Below, in pieces: positions 22,278 through 29,934 of a stretch of DNA of 32,338 bases (the first letter of the stretch is position 1; every line of letters starts with the position of its first letter). The stretch comes from Holophagaceae bacterium (GTDB taxonomy: Bacteria > Acidobacteriota > Holophagae > Holophagales > Holophagaceae), in assembly GCA_025361205.1 (NCBI GenBank), contig JANYAS010000091.1, forward strand, positions 1 to 32,338, in the 5' to 3' direction. Both the position numbers and the translations under genes were made by a program. The notes below the pieces were generated by a model. The model had not been told where the DNA came from, did no database searches, and was given only the letters and a program-made list of their open reading frames with translations.

Positions 22278-25200
22278 ATGTCCATCCACTCGATGCGCCA
22301 AGTTGCCGGCAGGGCGCTGATGGCCCTGTCCATGGGAGTCGGTCTGGGCCTCGTCGCCTTGAACACCTCCTGTGCCAAGAACGACAGCAGCTACACGGAT
22401 CCCGCCCCGGCGATCTCTTCCTTCCTGGTTTGCAAGGATCAAACCTTCTTCCTGGGCGACCCGACAAAAACGGGCACCACCATTGCGATCACCAGTGGCT
22501 CCTCCGTCTACCTTCGTGGCAACTTCGCCATGACGGGTGGGTCTGCCGTCATCACCCCAGGCAACCTTCCCGTCACGACCAATGTGGCTCTTTCAACCGG
22601 ACCGATTACCACACCCACGACTTACACCCTCACCGTCACCAATGCCGCTGGCGTAACGGTCACGAATCAAGTGTCTGTCGCGATCCCTGTCCCTGCGGAT
22701 GCGACCATTTCCACCAGTGCTGGTGCGGCCACGACCCTCACGATTGGAACCACAGGATTGACGGCTTCCGTGCCCTCCCAGGCCGGCTGCACCTACCTCT
22801 GGTCCATTTCGGGTGGAACGGCTGTCGGCGCGGCCTCGGCCAACACCTTCAGCTTCACTGCGGGCAATACGGTCGGTGGCACCCTGCAACTCACCTGTGT
22901 GGTGAAGAACGCCGCCCAGACCGCCACCACGGGTACCCTGTCCTTCACCCTGAAGGACACGGCCCCCACGAGCCTCAGCTTCAATCCGGCCGCCCTGAGC
23001 CTGCTTAACAGCGTGCCCATGGCCGCTTCTCCCGTGCCCACGGTGGCGGGTCCCAGCCTGCCGGGTTCGGTGGTCTTCTCCCTTGCGCCCACCAGTGATC
23101 CCTTGCCTAATGGCCTCAGCCTAGGTGCAGGCGGCCTGATTTCGGGCACGCCCAATGTCTTGGGAACCCTCCCGCACACCTACAACATCATCGTCCGCGC
23201 CACCAACACAGGCGGGTTCGTGGATGGCACGCTCGTCATCACGCTGCAGCCTGCCCCCGCTTTCAGCCTGACGTCCCCCACGTCCCCCGGTGCCCCCGTC
23301 GGCCCTGGTGCCAACGTGGTGCTCACCTGGTCGGTGGACGCCAGCGTCAACAGTTTCACGATCACCCCCACCGTTCAAACCTTGCCCTTCACGCCCACCA
23401 CGCTCTCGGGAACCTTCAATCTCCCAGCGCCTGCGGCGACCCAGGTCTACACCATGACGGTGCAGCCGGGCTCCCTGATCACGACAGCCACGGTTCATGT
23501 GGATGCGAGCGACATTACCATCGGGTCCTTCGGCCCCGCCGTGGTGCCCTACGGCAGCACCCAGGCCACGCTGAACTGGACCATCACCGGTGGATTCCCC
23601 AACATTCAGTTTGTTCAGGATCCCAGCAGCTTCAAGATCAGCGGCAACCTTGCGGGGGCCGTCCGTTCCTTCACCGTCACGCCCCTTCTTCCCCGCCGGC
23701 AGACCTACACGCTCACCGCGCAAAACGCTGCCAAGACGGCCATCAAAACGGGATTTGTGGCCCAGCGAGCCCTCTACTACGTGGCGGGTTCCCACAGCTC
23801 CGGCCGCGGCAACGTGGACGGTGGTGTGGATCTCGACGGGTTCTCGACCGCCCGCTTCTACCGCCCCAATGCCATCACCTGGGACGAGAAGGCCAACGAC
23901 GGCACCATGATCGTGTGCGATTACAGCGGCAATCTCGTCCGTCGCATCACGCCTGACCGCGTGGTCCGTACCATCGCGGGTACCCCGGGCGTCGCGGGCG
24001 TCGTCACGAACAATGCGGACCTCACCACGGTCTTCAATCCCCGCAACAGCGCCGTGGACCCCGTCACCGGCGATATCTACGTGGGTGGCGAAGGGTTCAC
24101 GAACAAGCGCATGTTGAAACTGACACCCAACGGCGATGGCACCTACACGCCGAGCGCGGTGTCCGGGTTTGCGCTCAACACCAATGCCTTGGTGATCGAC
24201 AGCACCCGCATGATGTATTTCGTGGAGTTCAGCGCCACCACCGGCAACCTCTACAAGATGGACCTGGCGGCTGGTACGCCCGCATCTCTCATCGTAAACC
24301 TGGGCCCTACCGTGACCTCCGCTACTGCCATGGCCAAGGATTTCAACGGCGGACGCAAACTGCTCTACCTGGTCGGCTCCAGCAAGATCTTCAAGATCGA
24401 TCTCGCCCCTGCCACGCCCACGGCCAGCCTGATCGCAGGCAATGGCACCCTTGGCTTCACTGACAACACCACCGCCGCGAGTGGCCTGCTGAGAGCCCCC
24501 CAGGGCATCGCCGTGGACACCACGGGGAATGTCTACATTGCCGACCGCGATAACTTTGCCGTGCGCATGATCCCTGCTACCGGCCCCCTCGCGGGCGCCC
24601 TGATCACTATCGCCGGGAAAACTGGAACCCAGACCGAGGGCTATGCCTCCTCAGCCACCACACTGGATGGCACTGCCACCCTCCCGACTTCGGCCACCGC
24701 CTGCCTCAGCAATGCCTATTACGTGGCCGTGCAGGGTGATGGAACAACGGGCACCAAGATTTACGTAGCTGACGGCGGCGGGCCCCTCTTCGATAACCAG
24801 TCCATCCGCCAGATCACGGTTTCATCTCCCGCCACCGGGCAACTGACCTACACCCTGGATGATCCCGCCAAGCCAGGGTATGCCTACGCCGGTTCACCCC
24901 GCGTCACGGGCAATGCCGATGGAGTGGGCCCGACCGCCAAGTTCAACTTCGGCACGGGCTCCGGCGCCAACCTTGCGACCCTGCCGGACGGCAGCCTGAC
25001 CTTCGCGGCCGACACGGTGAACAATGCCGTGCGCATCATCGCCGCCAATGGCACAGTCACCACCCTGAAGGATGGCACTTCCACCAACTTCATCTTCACG
25101 ACGCCCAAGAGCGTTGCCGTTCAGGTGAACCCAGGCACCAAGGCCCTCGTGGCCCTGTTCGTGGGCGATGCCGCCGCCAGCAAGAAGGTCCGCCGCTTCA

Positions 25201-25922
25201 CGCCCAACGGGGACGGCACCTTCACCGAGGACGCCACCTTCGTCGTGACCGGAGGCACCTATCCGGTCAGCCCCGATGTCCAGGGCATGACCGTGGACAA
25301 CACCGGCACCGGCACACTCTACGTGACGGACGCCACCCTGGCCAAGGTCTTCAAGGTCGATCTCTCCAACAACACTTCGACTGAATTTGTGGCCGCCACC
25401 GGCGCCAAGCCCATGGGTGTGGCCCTCCAGAACGACGCAAATGGCAAGTTCCTGTGGGTGGCCGTCTTTACCGCCAATCAGGTGAAGAAGTACGACATGG
25501 CCGGCACTCTTGTGCTCACGGTGGGCACAGGCACGGCGGGCTATGCGGATGGCTCGGCTGTAACGGCGACCCTCGTGGCTCCCACGGGCATCGCGGTCGA
25601 TGGCAACGGGTTCGCATTTGTAAACAACTTTAGCTCCAGCACTACTTCCGTCCAAAACGGCCTCCGGGCCATCGATGCTTCCACGGGGGCCGTGACCACG
25701 CTCTTCGGCTACGCCACCAACGTAGCTCCTGCCGTGGTGCCCACCCTCTTTGGCCTGAAGTCGGGCCTGCTCCTCTCCGACACCCCGGCGGCAACGGCTG
25801 GGAAGAGCTTTTCGGGCGCCGTGATCTACGCCCCCCAGGGGCTGACCGTCAACCAGGATGGGGACCTACTGGTGTCCACGCCGCATTCGATCTATCAGGT
25901 TGTGGCACCCGCCAACAAGTAA
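22278..25922 (+). CDS. Large secreted lipoprotein with Ig-like domains and NHL-repeat propeller
   Basis: The 1214-residue protein has a signal sequence ending LVALNTSC (Cys about residue 32), a probable though atypical lipobox. Residues about 45-490 are Thr/Ser/Pro/Ala-rich beta-sandwich repeats. These include a putative-Ig (He_PIG) unit with LPNGLSLGAGGLISGTP and others with YTLTVTN. From about 498 to the end are NHL-type propeller repeats, such as LRAPQGIAVDTTGNVYIADRDNFAVRMI and VAPTGIAVDGNGFAFVNN, often preceded by G(F/Y)(T/A)DG-like turns. NHL propellers bind proteins or ligands. Two starts have good ribosome sites: ATG 22278 (AGGAG), chosen because the signal peptide follows, and ATG 22236 (GGGAGG), 14 residues longer. 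It probably sits on the cell surface with the receptor encoded just upstream. Confidence 0.88.
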   Translation: MSIHSMRQVAGRALMALSMGVGLGLVALNTSCAKNDSSYTDPAPAISSFLVCKDQTFFLGDPTKTGTTIAITSGSSVYLRGNFAMTGGSAVITPGNLPVTTNVALSTGPITTPTTYTLTVTNAAGVTVTNQVSVAIPVPADATISTSAGAATTLTIGTTGLTASVPSQAGCTYLWSISGGTAVGAASANTFSFTAGNTVGGTLQLTCVVKNAAQTATTGTLSFTLKDTAPTSLSFNPAALSLLNSVPMAASPVPTVAGPSLPGSVVFSLAPTSDPLPNGLSLGAGGLISGTPNVLGTLPHTYNIIVRATNTGGFVDGTLVITLQPAPAFSLTSPTSPGAPVGPGANVVLTWSVDASVNSFTITPTVQTLPFTPTTLSGTFNLPAPAATQVYTMTVQPGSLITTATVHVDASDITIGSFGPAVVPYGSTQATLNWTITGGFPNIQFVQDPSSFKISGNLAGAVRSFTVTPLLPRRQTYTLTAQNAAKTAIKTGFVAQRALYYVAGSHSSGRGNVDGGVDLDGFSTARFYRPNAITWDEKANDGTMIVCDYSGNLVRRITPDRVVRTIAGTPGVAGVVTNNADLTTVFNPRNSAVDPVTGDIYVGGEGFTNKRMLKLTPNGDGTYTPSAVSGFALNTNALVIDSTRMMYFVEFSATTGNLYKMDLAAGTPASLIVNLGPTVTSATAMAKDFNGGRKLLYLVGSSKIFKIDLAPATPTASLIAGNGTLGFTDNTTAASGLLRAPQGIAVDTTGNVYIADRDNFAVRMIPATGPLAGALITIAGKTGTQTEGYASSATTLDGTATLPTSATACLSNAYYVAVQGDGTTGTKIYVADGGGPLFDNQSIRQITVSSPATGQLTYTLDDPAKPGYAYAGSPRVTGNADGVGPTAKFNFGTGSGANLATLPDGSLTFAADTVNNAVRIIAANGTVTTLKDGTSTNFIFTTPKSVAVQVNPGTKALVALFVGDAAASKKVRRFTPNGDGTFTEDATFVVTGGTYPVSPDVQGMTVDNTGTGTLYVTDATLAKVFKVDLSNNTSTEFVAATGAKPMGVALQNDANGKFLWVAVFTANQVKKYDMAGTLVLTVGTGTAGYADGSAVTATLVAPTGIAVDGNGFAFVNNFSSSTTSVQNGLRAIDASTGAVTTLFGYATNVAPAVVPTLFGLKSGLLLSDTPAATAGKSFSGAVIYAPQGLTVNQDGDLLVSTPHSIYQVVAPANK

Positions 25923-25941
25923 CTCCAGCAACCTGCCCGTC

Positions 25942-25975
25942 CGAAGCGCCCCGGCCGAACGGCGGGGGCGCTTCG
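25942..25975. terminator. GC-rich hairpin between convergent genes (U-tract poor)
   Basis: CGAAGCGCCCC (25942-25952) pairs perfectly with GGGGCGCTTCG (25965-25975), and the inner bases GCC/GGC extend the stem past one mismatch. It lies 20 bases after the lipoprotein stop and before the convergent 5'-nucleotidase stop. No T run follows on either strand, so it may be a mRNA 3'-end hairpin more than a classical terminator. Confidence 0.6.
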
Positions 25976-26044
25976 CATTGGGAGTCACCTGGGATCAGGG
26001 ATAGGGAAGGGCGTCCCCCCTAATGCCAGGGCGCCTTGCTGATG

Positions 26045-26950
26045 TCAGACCGCCTCGTTCTTGACGCCGCTGACCACGTGCCCCGTGGGCCCCACTTTGG
26101 AGGCGGTGTCGCAGTACCCGGTCTGGTCGTCGAAGAAGAAGTCGGGTTCGAATTCGCGGAGGAAGTCGGCTTTCTCGAGGCCGCCCAGGAACATGGCCTC
26201 GTCCACTTGGATGTCCCAGGCCATGAGGGTGCGGATGGCCCGCTCGTGGGCGGGGGCGCTGCGGGCGGTGACGAGGGCGGTGCGGATGCGCATGGGCGCG
26301 TCCGCTGGCAGGGCCTGGAGGGGCTTCAGGGCCTCCAGCAGGGGCTTGAAGGGGCCGGGGGGGAGGGGGATGGCGGCGCGCTCGATCTCGTGGGCCTGGA
26401 AGGCGGCCAAGCCGCCTTGGGCATACACTCGCTCGGCCTCGTCGCTGAACAGCACCGCGTCGCCATCGAAGGCGATGCGGATCTCGTTCGGGTGGCGGTC
26501 CGCGGCCTGGGCGCTGTCCGGGTAGACCCGCGCGGCGGCGAAGCCGGCCAGGAGGGCGGCACGGACGTCGTCCTCCTTTGCGGAGAGGAACAGGTTCGCC
26601 CCGAGGGACGTGAGGTAGGGGTAGGGGTTCCGGCCCCGGGTGAAGACGCCCCGCTCGAGTTGGAGGTTCGACTCCTGGGCGCTACGGAAGACCCGCAGGC
26701 CGCTCACGGGATCATTGCGGGAGAGGATCACCACGGCCACACGGTCCTCGCCCCCGGTGTTGAAGGCCAGCAGCTTCTTCACCAGCGGGAAGGCAACGCC
26801 GGGCTTGGCGGGCACGTCCAGCCGCGCGAGCTGGAGTTCCATGTAGGCCCGGTCATCGGCTTCCTCGAAGACCCGGTTCTCCTCCTCAAAGTCGAAGAGG
26901 GCGCGAGAGGAGATGGCGACGACGAGCTTGCCTTCCAGGGATTTGGGCAT
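26045..26950 (-). CDS. Cytosolic 5'-nucleotidase family protein (NT5C1-like)
   Basis: The 301-residue protein matches the family of AMP/IMP 5'-nucleotidases related to eukaryotic NT5C1. It has LVVAISSRALFDFEEENRVF at residues 9-28, VVILSRNDPVSGLRVFRS, LTRGRNPYPYLTSLGANLFLSA-like core (here FTRGRNPYPYL), a haloacid-dehalogenase-type DxD in IRIAFDGDAVLFSDEAERVY, and a C-terminal FFFDDQTGYCD. The expected reaction is nucleoside monophosphate to nucleoside plus phosphate. ATG 26950 matches where the family begins. There is no ribosome site; TACCCT lies six bases before ATG. The start faces the cysteine desulfurase across a 223-base foldback. Confidence 0.88.
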   Translation of the reverse strand: MPKSLEGKLVVAISSRALFDFEEENRVFEEADDRAYMELQLARLDVPAKPGVAFPLVKKLLAFNTGGEDRVAVVILSRNDPVSGLRVFRSAQESNLQLERGVFTRGRNPYPYLTSLGANLFLSAKEDDVRAALLAGFAAARVYPDSAQAADRHPNEIRIAFDGDAVLFSDEAERVYAQGGLAAFQAHEIERAAIPLPPGPFKPLLEALKPLQALPADAPMRIRTALVTARSAPAHERAIRTLMAWDIQVDEAMFLGGLEKADFLREFEPDFFFDDQTGYCDTASKVGPTGHVVSGVKNEAV

Positions 26951-26962
26951 GGGATTAGGGTA
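26948..26962 (-). promoter_or_regulatory. Leaderless-type -10 (TACCCT) for the 5'-nucleotidase gene
   Basis: On the minus strand TACCCT (26962-26957) is followed by AATCCC and then ATG at 26950. There is no Shine-Dalgarno sequence. The six-base spacing would place the transcription start at the A of ATG. Confidence 0.45.
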
Positions 26963-26964
26963 GC

Positions 26965-27160
26965 GGAGGCGGGAGGAAGTTCGGAGTCTGGAGTCTGGAG
27001 GTACGGATCCCTGAGGCGGCCTTCGGCCGCGCATTCTTTTCCCTTTGGGCCCGGTGGCTTGAGTGGGTCGTTCCCAAACTCAATCATTGGCGCGGCCCAC
27101 CGGGCCGCCCAAGAAGCGGTACCTCCGGTCTCCAGACTCCAGGCTCCAGACTCCAGTCTG
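26965..27160. repeat. Foldback element: inverted heptamer arrays around nested stems
   Basis: The left arm reads GGAGTCT, GGAGTCT, GGAGGTA (26983-27003), with two looser GGAGNNN units at 26965-26978. The right arm, on the other strand, reads GGAGTCT GGAGCCT GGAGTCT GGAGACC GGAGGTA (27157 back to 27118 or so). Both arms end inward in GGAGGTAC. Inside lie GCGGCC-TTC-GGCCGC (27016-27030), the stem TTGGGCCCGGTGG (27045-27057) with CCACCGG-GCC-GCCCAA (27097-27112, 3-base bulge), and the innermost TTGAGTGGG/CCC-AA-ACTCAA (27059-27083). No transposase or target duplication is seen. It fills the gap between two divergent genes. Confidence 0.75.
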
Positions 27161-27176
27161 TAGACTGAATCCCATG
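27154..27176 (+). promoter_or_regulatory. Palindrome overlapping leaderless-type -10 of the cysteine desulfurase gene
   Basis: CAGTCT-GT-AGACTG (27154-27167) is a perfect palindrome. It contains TAGACT (27161-27166), which lies seven bases before ATG 27174. There is no ribosome site. A protein bound to the palindrome would block the proposed promoter. Confidence 0.4.
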
Positions 27177-28208
27177 CCACGCCTCTACTTCGACGCCAAC
27201 GCCACGACGCCGCCCCATTTGGAGGCAATGGCAGCGGTGCAACACGCCATGGCGGAGGACTGGGCCAATCCCACCAGCACGCATCAGGAAGGCCAGAGGG
27301 CCCGTCACCGGATCGAGGAGGCCCGCCGGGGAATCGCGGCCTCCCTAGGCGTGGCGCCGGGGGAACTGGTCTTTTGCGCCAGCGCCACGGAGGCCCTGCA
27401 CCTGCTCATCCGCGGTCTCCAGCCTGCTCTGGGCGACCGGCCGGCGGCGGTGTTCCCCGGCGAGCATAGCGCCTGCCTGAGCCCCCTGCGGGACTGGTCG
27501 CGGGTCACCTGGCTACCCGAGATTCCGGAACTCTGCGCGACGGCGGTGCAGATGGCCGCCAACAACGAGACGGGCATCCTCTACGCCATGCCCTCCGTGC
27601 TCGATGCCGTCCGCATCAAGGATTGCGCTCAGGCCTGGGGCAAGGTGCCAATAGACCTCTTAGACTGCGATGCCGCCGTGTTCAGTGGCCACAAGATGGG
27701 CGGGCCCCGGGGGGCGGCGCTGTTGTGGATGCGGCCTGGCCTGGCCTGGGAGGCCCTCATGGAAGGGCCCCAGGAGCGCCGTCGCCGGGGCGGCACCGAG
27801 GACCTGCCCGCCATCCTGGGCCTGGCCGTCGCGGTGCGGCATTTGACGGACCGTCAAGCCATGAACGGGGCTCTGGCCCCCTTGCGGGATGCCTTCGAGG
27901 CGGAACTCACCTCCTGGAACCGAGACCTGGAAGTCATCGGGCGGGACCAGTCCCGCCTGCCTAACACCAGCTGTATCCTGTTCCGCGGCCGCCACGGTGA
28001 GGCCCTGCAGGTGTCCCTGGATCTGGCCGGATTCGCCGTGAGCACCGGCAGCGCCTGCCACAGCGGCTCGGTGAAACCAAGCCATGCAATCACGACCCTT
28101 GGCTATAGTTTGGAAGACGCGCGATCGGTGCTTCGCTTTTCGATGCTCCCCGACGCGCAGCCTGCGGAAGTGGAGGCCCTGGTGGCGGCCATCAAGCGGT
28201 TGACATGA
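27174..28208 (+). CDS. Cysteine desulfurase-like aminotransferase (compact)
   Basis: This is a PLP enzyme of the NifS/IscS class that removes sulfur from cysteine for Fe-S clusters or tRNA thiolation. Key parts are present: YFDANATTPP at the N-terminus, ATEALHLLI, ANNETG (about 129-134), the PLP lysine in SGHKMGGPRG (Lys174), and the catalytic cysteine in STGSACHSG (Cys295) with S.KPSH after it. At 344 residues it is some 40 shorter than typical IscS. Much of the loss lies between the EHSA and NNETG motifs. The usual H.DA.Q before the PLP lysine reads KDCAQ. No iscU, iscR or thiouridylase is adjacent; a transporter follows 34 bases later. Function as a true desulfurase is likely but not certain. 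Confidence 0.85.
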   Translation: MPRLYFDANATTPPHLEAMAAVQHAMAEDWANPTSTHQEGQRARHRIEEARRGIAASLGVAPGELVFCASATEALHLLIRGLQPALGDRPAAVFPGEHSACLSPLRDWSRVTWLPEIPELCATAVQMAANNETGILYAMPSVLDAVRIKDCAQAWGKVPIDLLDCDAAVFSGHKMGGPRGAALLWMRPGLAWEALMEGPQERRRRGGTEDLPAILGLAVAVRHLTDRQAMNGALAPLRDAFEAELTSWNRDLEVIGRDQSRLPNTSCILFRGRHGEALQVSLDLAGFAVSTGSACHSGSVKPSHAITTLGYSLEDARSVLRFSMLPDAQPAEVEALVAAIKRLT

Positions 28209-28242
28209 ATCTCTGGGAAGCCAGCCCAGGTGCGGAGCGAGC

Positions 28243-29928
28243 ATGATCGAGCAGGTTCTCTTCTTCTTCGCGCACAACCCGCTGCTGATGCTGTTCGCCG
28301 TGGTGGCGCTGGGCTATCCCATCAGCAAGATCCGGGTCGCGGGCGCCTCCTTCGGCATCGCCAGCATCCTCTTTGCGGGCATCGCCCTGGGCGCCTGGGT
28401 GATGGCTCCGGGCCTCGATCCCAACCTCAAGAAAGATATCTCCAAGGAGATGAAGCTGGTCTACGAGCTGGGCCTGGCGGTGTTCGTCTATGCCATGGGC
28501 CTGTCCATCTCCCACAGCTTCTGGGCGGCCTTCAGCCGCGAAGGCATGAAGAAGAACGCGGTGGTCTTCCTCGTGATGGTGATCTCCACGGGTTTCGTGG
28601 TGCTGCTGGCGAAGGCCATGGGCTTCAATGCCCGTTACGCGGCGGGACTGCTCACGGGCAGCTTCACCAACATGCCGGCCCTGGCGGGCGTCATCGAACG
28701 GGTGAAGACGATGACCGGCGTGGGCCCGGTGGAGCTGGCCCAGCCCACGGTGGCTTCGGCCATCGCCTACCCCATCGGAGTGCTCGTGCCCATGCTGATC
28801 ATCCTCATCAGCTCGAAAGTCTTCCGCGTGAATTTAAAGGAGGAAGCCGACGGGCTCAAGGACTACCAGACCGGCCACCAGAAGCTGGAGGTCTGGACGG
28901 TGCGGGTGACCAAGCCCGAGGCCGAAGCCATGACCAAGCGCGACCTCTGCGCGGCGGGGCGGCTCCGCGTCGTGTTCGGCCGGGTCCTCCGCAAGGCGGA
29001 CCTGCTCCTGCCAGGTCCGGATCTCCGCCTGAAGCTGGACGACCTGGTGACGGTGGTGGGTTCCCCGGACGATCTGATCCAGGTGGAAGCCCTCATCGGC
29101 GAGCGCAGCCACGTGGAGCTGGACCGCGATCAGAGCGCCCTCGACGCCACCCGGGTCTTCGTCTCACATTGGGACGTGGTGGGCATCCCCCTCGGCAAGC
29201 TCGATCTCGTGAACAAGCACCAGGCCATCATCACCCGCGTGCGCCGCGGCGACCTCTGGTTCGTGCCGGACGGCGACACGGTCCTGGAACTGGGCGATCG
29301 CGTCCGGGTCACCACGCGCCGCGACAACATCGAGGCCATCGAGGAGTTCTTCGGGGACAGCTACCGCGCCCTCAGCGAGGTCAGTTTCCTCACCTTCGCC
29401 ATGGGCCTGGCCGCAGGGCTCGCGCTGGGCCAGCTGCCCATCCCCCTGGGCCACGGCATCATCTTCAAGCTTGGGTTTGCCGGCGGCCCCCTCGCCGTGG
29501 CCCTGGTCCTGGGTCGTTTCCACCGCATCGGGCCCCTGGTCTGGAACTTCCCCTACAGCGCCAACCACACCATCCGCCAGTTTGGCCTGGTGCTGTTCGC
29601 GGCGGGCATCGGCGTGATCTCAGGCGAGGGCTTCCGCGCCATCGTGTCGAAGGACGCGTCCGTGCTGCCCCTCTTCATGGGAGCGGCCTTCCTGGTCTGC
29701 TTCGTGGCGGATTCCCTGACGATGATCCTGGGCTATAAGCTGTTCAGAATCCCCCTCAACGTGATGTTCGGCATCCTGGCCGGCACCCATACCCAGCCCG
29801 TGGTGCTGGGCTACGCCACCCAACAGACAGGCAACGAGCTGCCCAACGTGGGCTTCGCCACGGTCTACCCCTTGGCCACCATCCTCAAGATCGTCCTGGC
29901 CCAGGTGCTGCTGGCGCTGATTCCTTAG
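28243..29928 (+). CDS. AspT/YidE-type transporter with two RCK_C domains
   Basis: This 561-residue membrane protein belongs to the aspartate:alanine exchanger family (AAEx, TC 2.A.81). It has an N-terminal helix set (about 1-200). Two TrkA-C-like cytosolic domains follow (about 210-285 and 295-375, VWTVRVTKPEA...DLVTVVGSPDDL and IPLGKLDLVNKHQAIITRVRRG). The second helix set ends in the signature GTHTQPVVLGYATQQTGNELPNVGFATVYPLATILKIVLAQ. The duplicated transporter halves with a central RCK pair are family-typical. The substrate is unknown (aspartate, alanine, succinate or other). The start has CGGAG 5 bases upstream and lies 34 bases after the desulfurase stop, so co-transcription is likely. 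The convergent next gene ends 6 bases away. Confidence 0.9.
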   Translation: MIEQVLFFFAHNPLLMLFAVVALGYPISKIRVAGASFGIASILFAGIALGAWVMAPGLDPNLKKDISKEMKLVYELGLAVFVYAMGLSISHSFWAAFSREGMKKNAVVFLVMVISTGFVVLLAKAMGFNARYAAGLLTGSFTNMPALAGVIERVKTMTGVGPVELAQPTVASAIAYPIGVLVPMLIILISSKVFRVNLKEEADGLKDYQTGHQKLEVWTVRVTKPEAEAMTKRDLCAAGRLRVVFGRVLRKADLLLPGPDLRLKLDDLVTVVGSPDDLIQVEALIGERSHVELDRDQSALDATRVFVSHWDVVGIPLGKLDLVNKHQAIITRVRRGDLWFVPDGDTVLELGDRVRVTTRRDNIEAIEEFFGDSYRALSEVSFLTFAMGLAAGLALGQLPIPLGHGIIFKLGFAGGPLAVALVLGRFHRIGPLVWNFPYSANHTIRQFGLVLFAAGIGVISGEGFRAIVSKDASVLPLFMGAAFLVCFVADSLTMILGYKLFRIPLNVMFGILAGTHTQPVVLGYATQQTGNELPNVGFATVYPLATILKIVLAQVLLALIP

Positions 29929-29934
29929 GAAAAC

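Noticed and set aside
23121..23795. Minus-strand frames over the Ig-like region of the lipoprotein
   Set aside because: They are Gly/Arg-rich complements of Thr/Ser/Pro repeats, with no ribosome site or motif.
25990..26044. Possible terminator of the 5'-nucleotidase gene on the minus strand
   Set aside because: AAGGCG/CGCCTT-like pairing is imperfect and has no T run, so support is too weak to list.
26965..27160. CRISPR array reading of the heptamer repeats
   Set aside because: The units are 7 bases and contiguous, without spacers, and there are no cas genes nearby.
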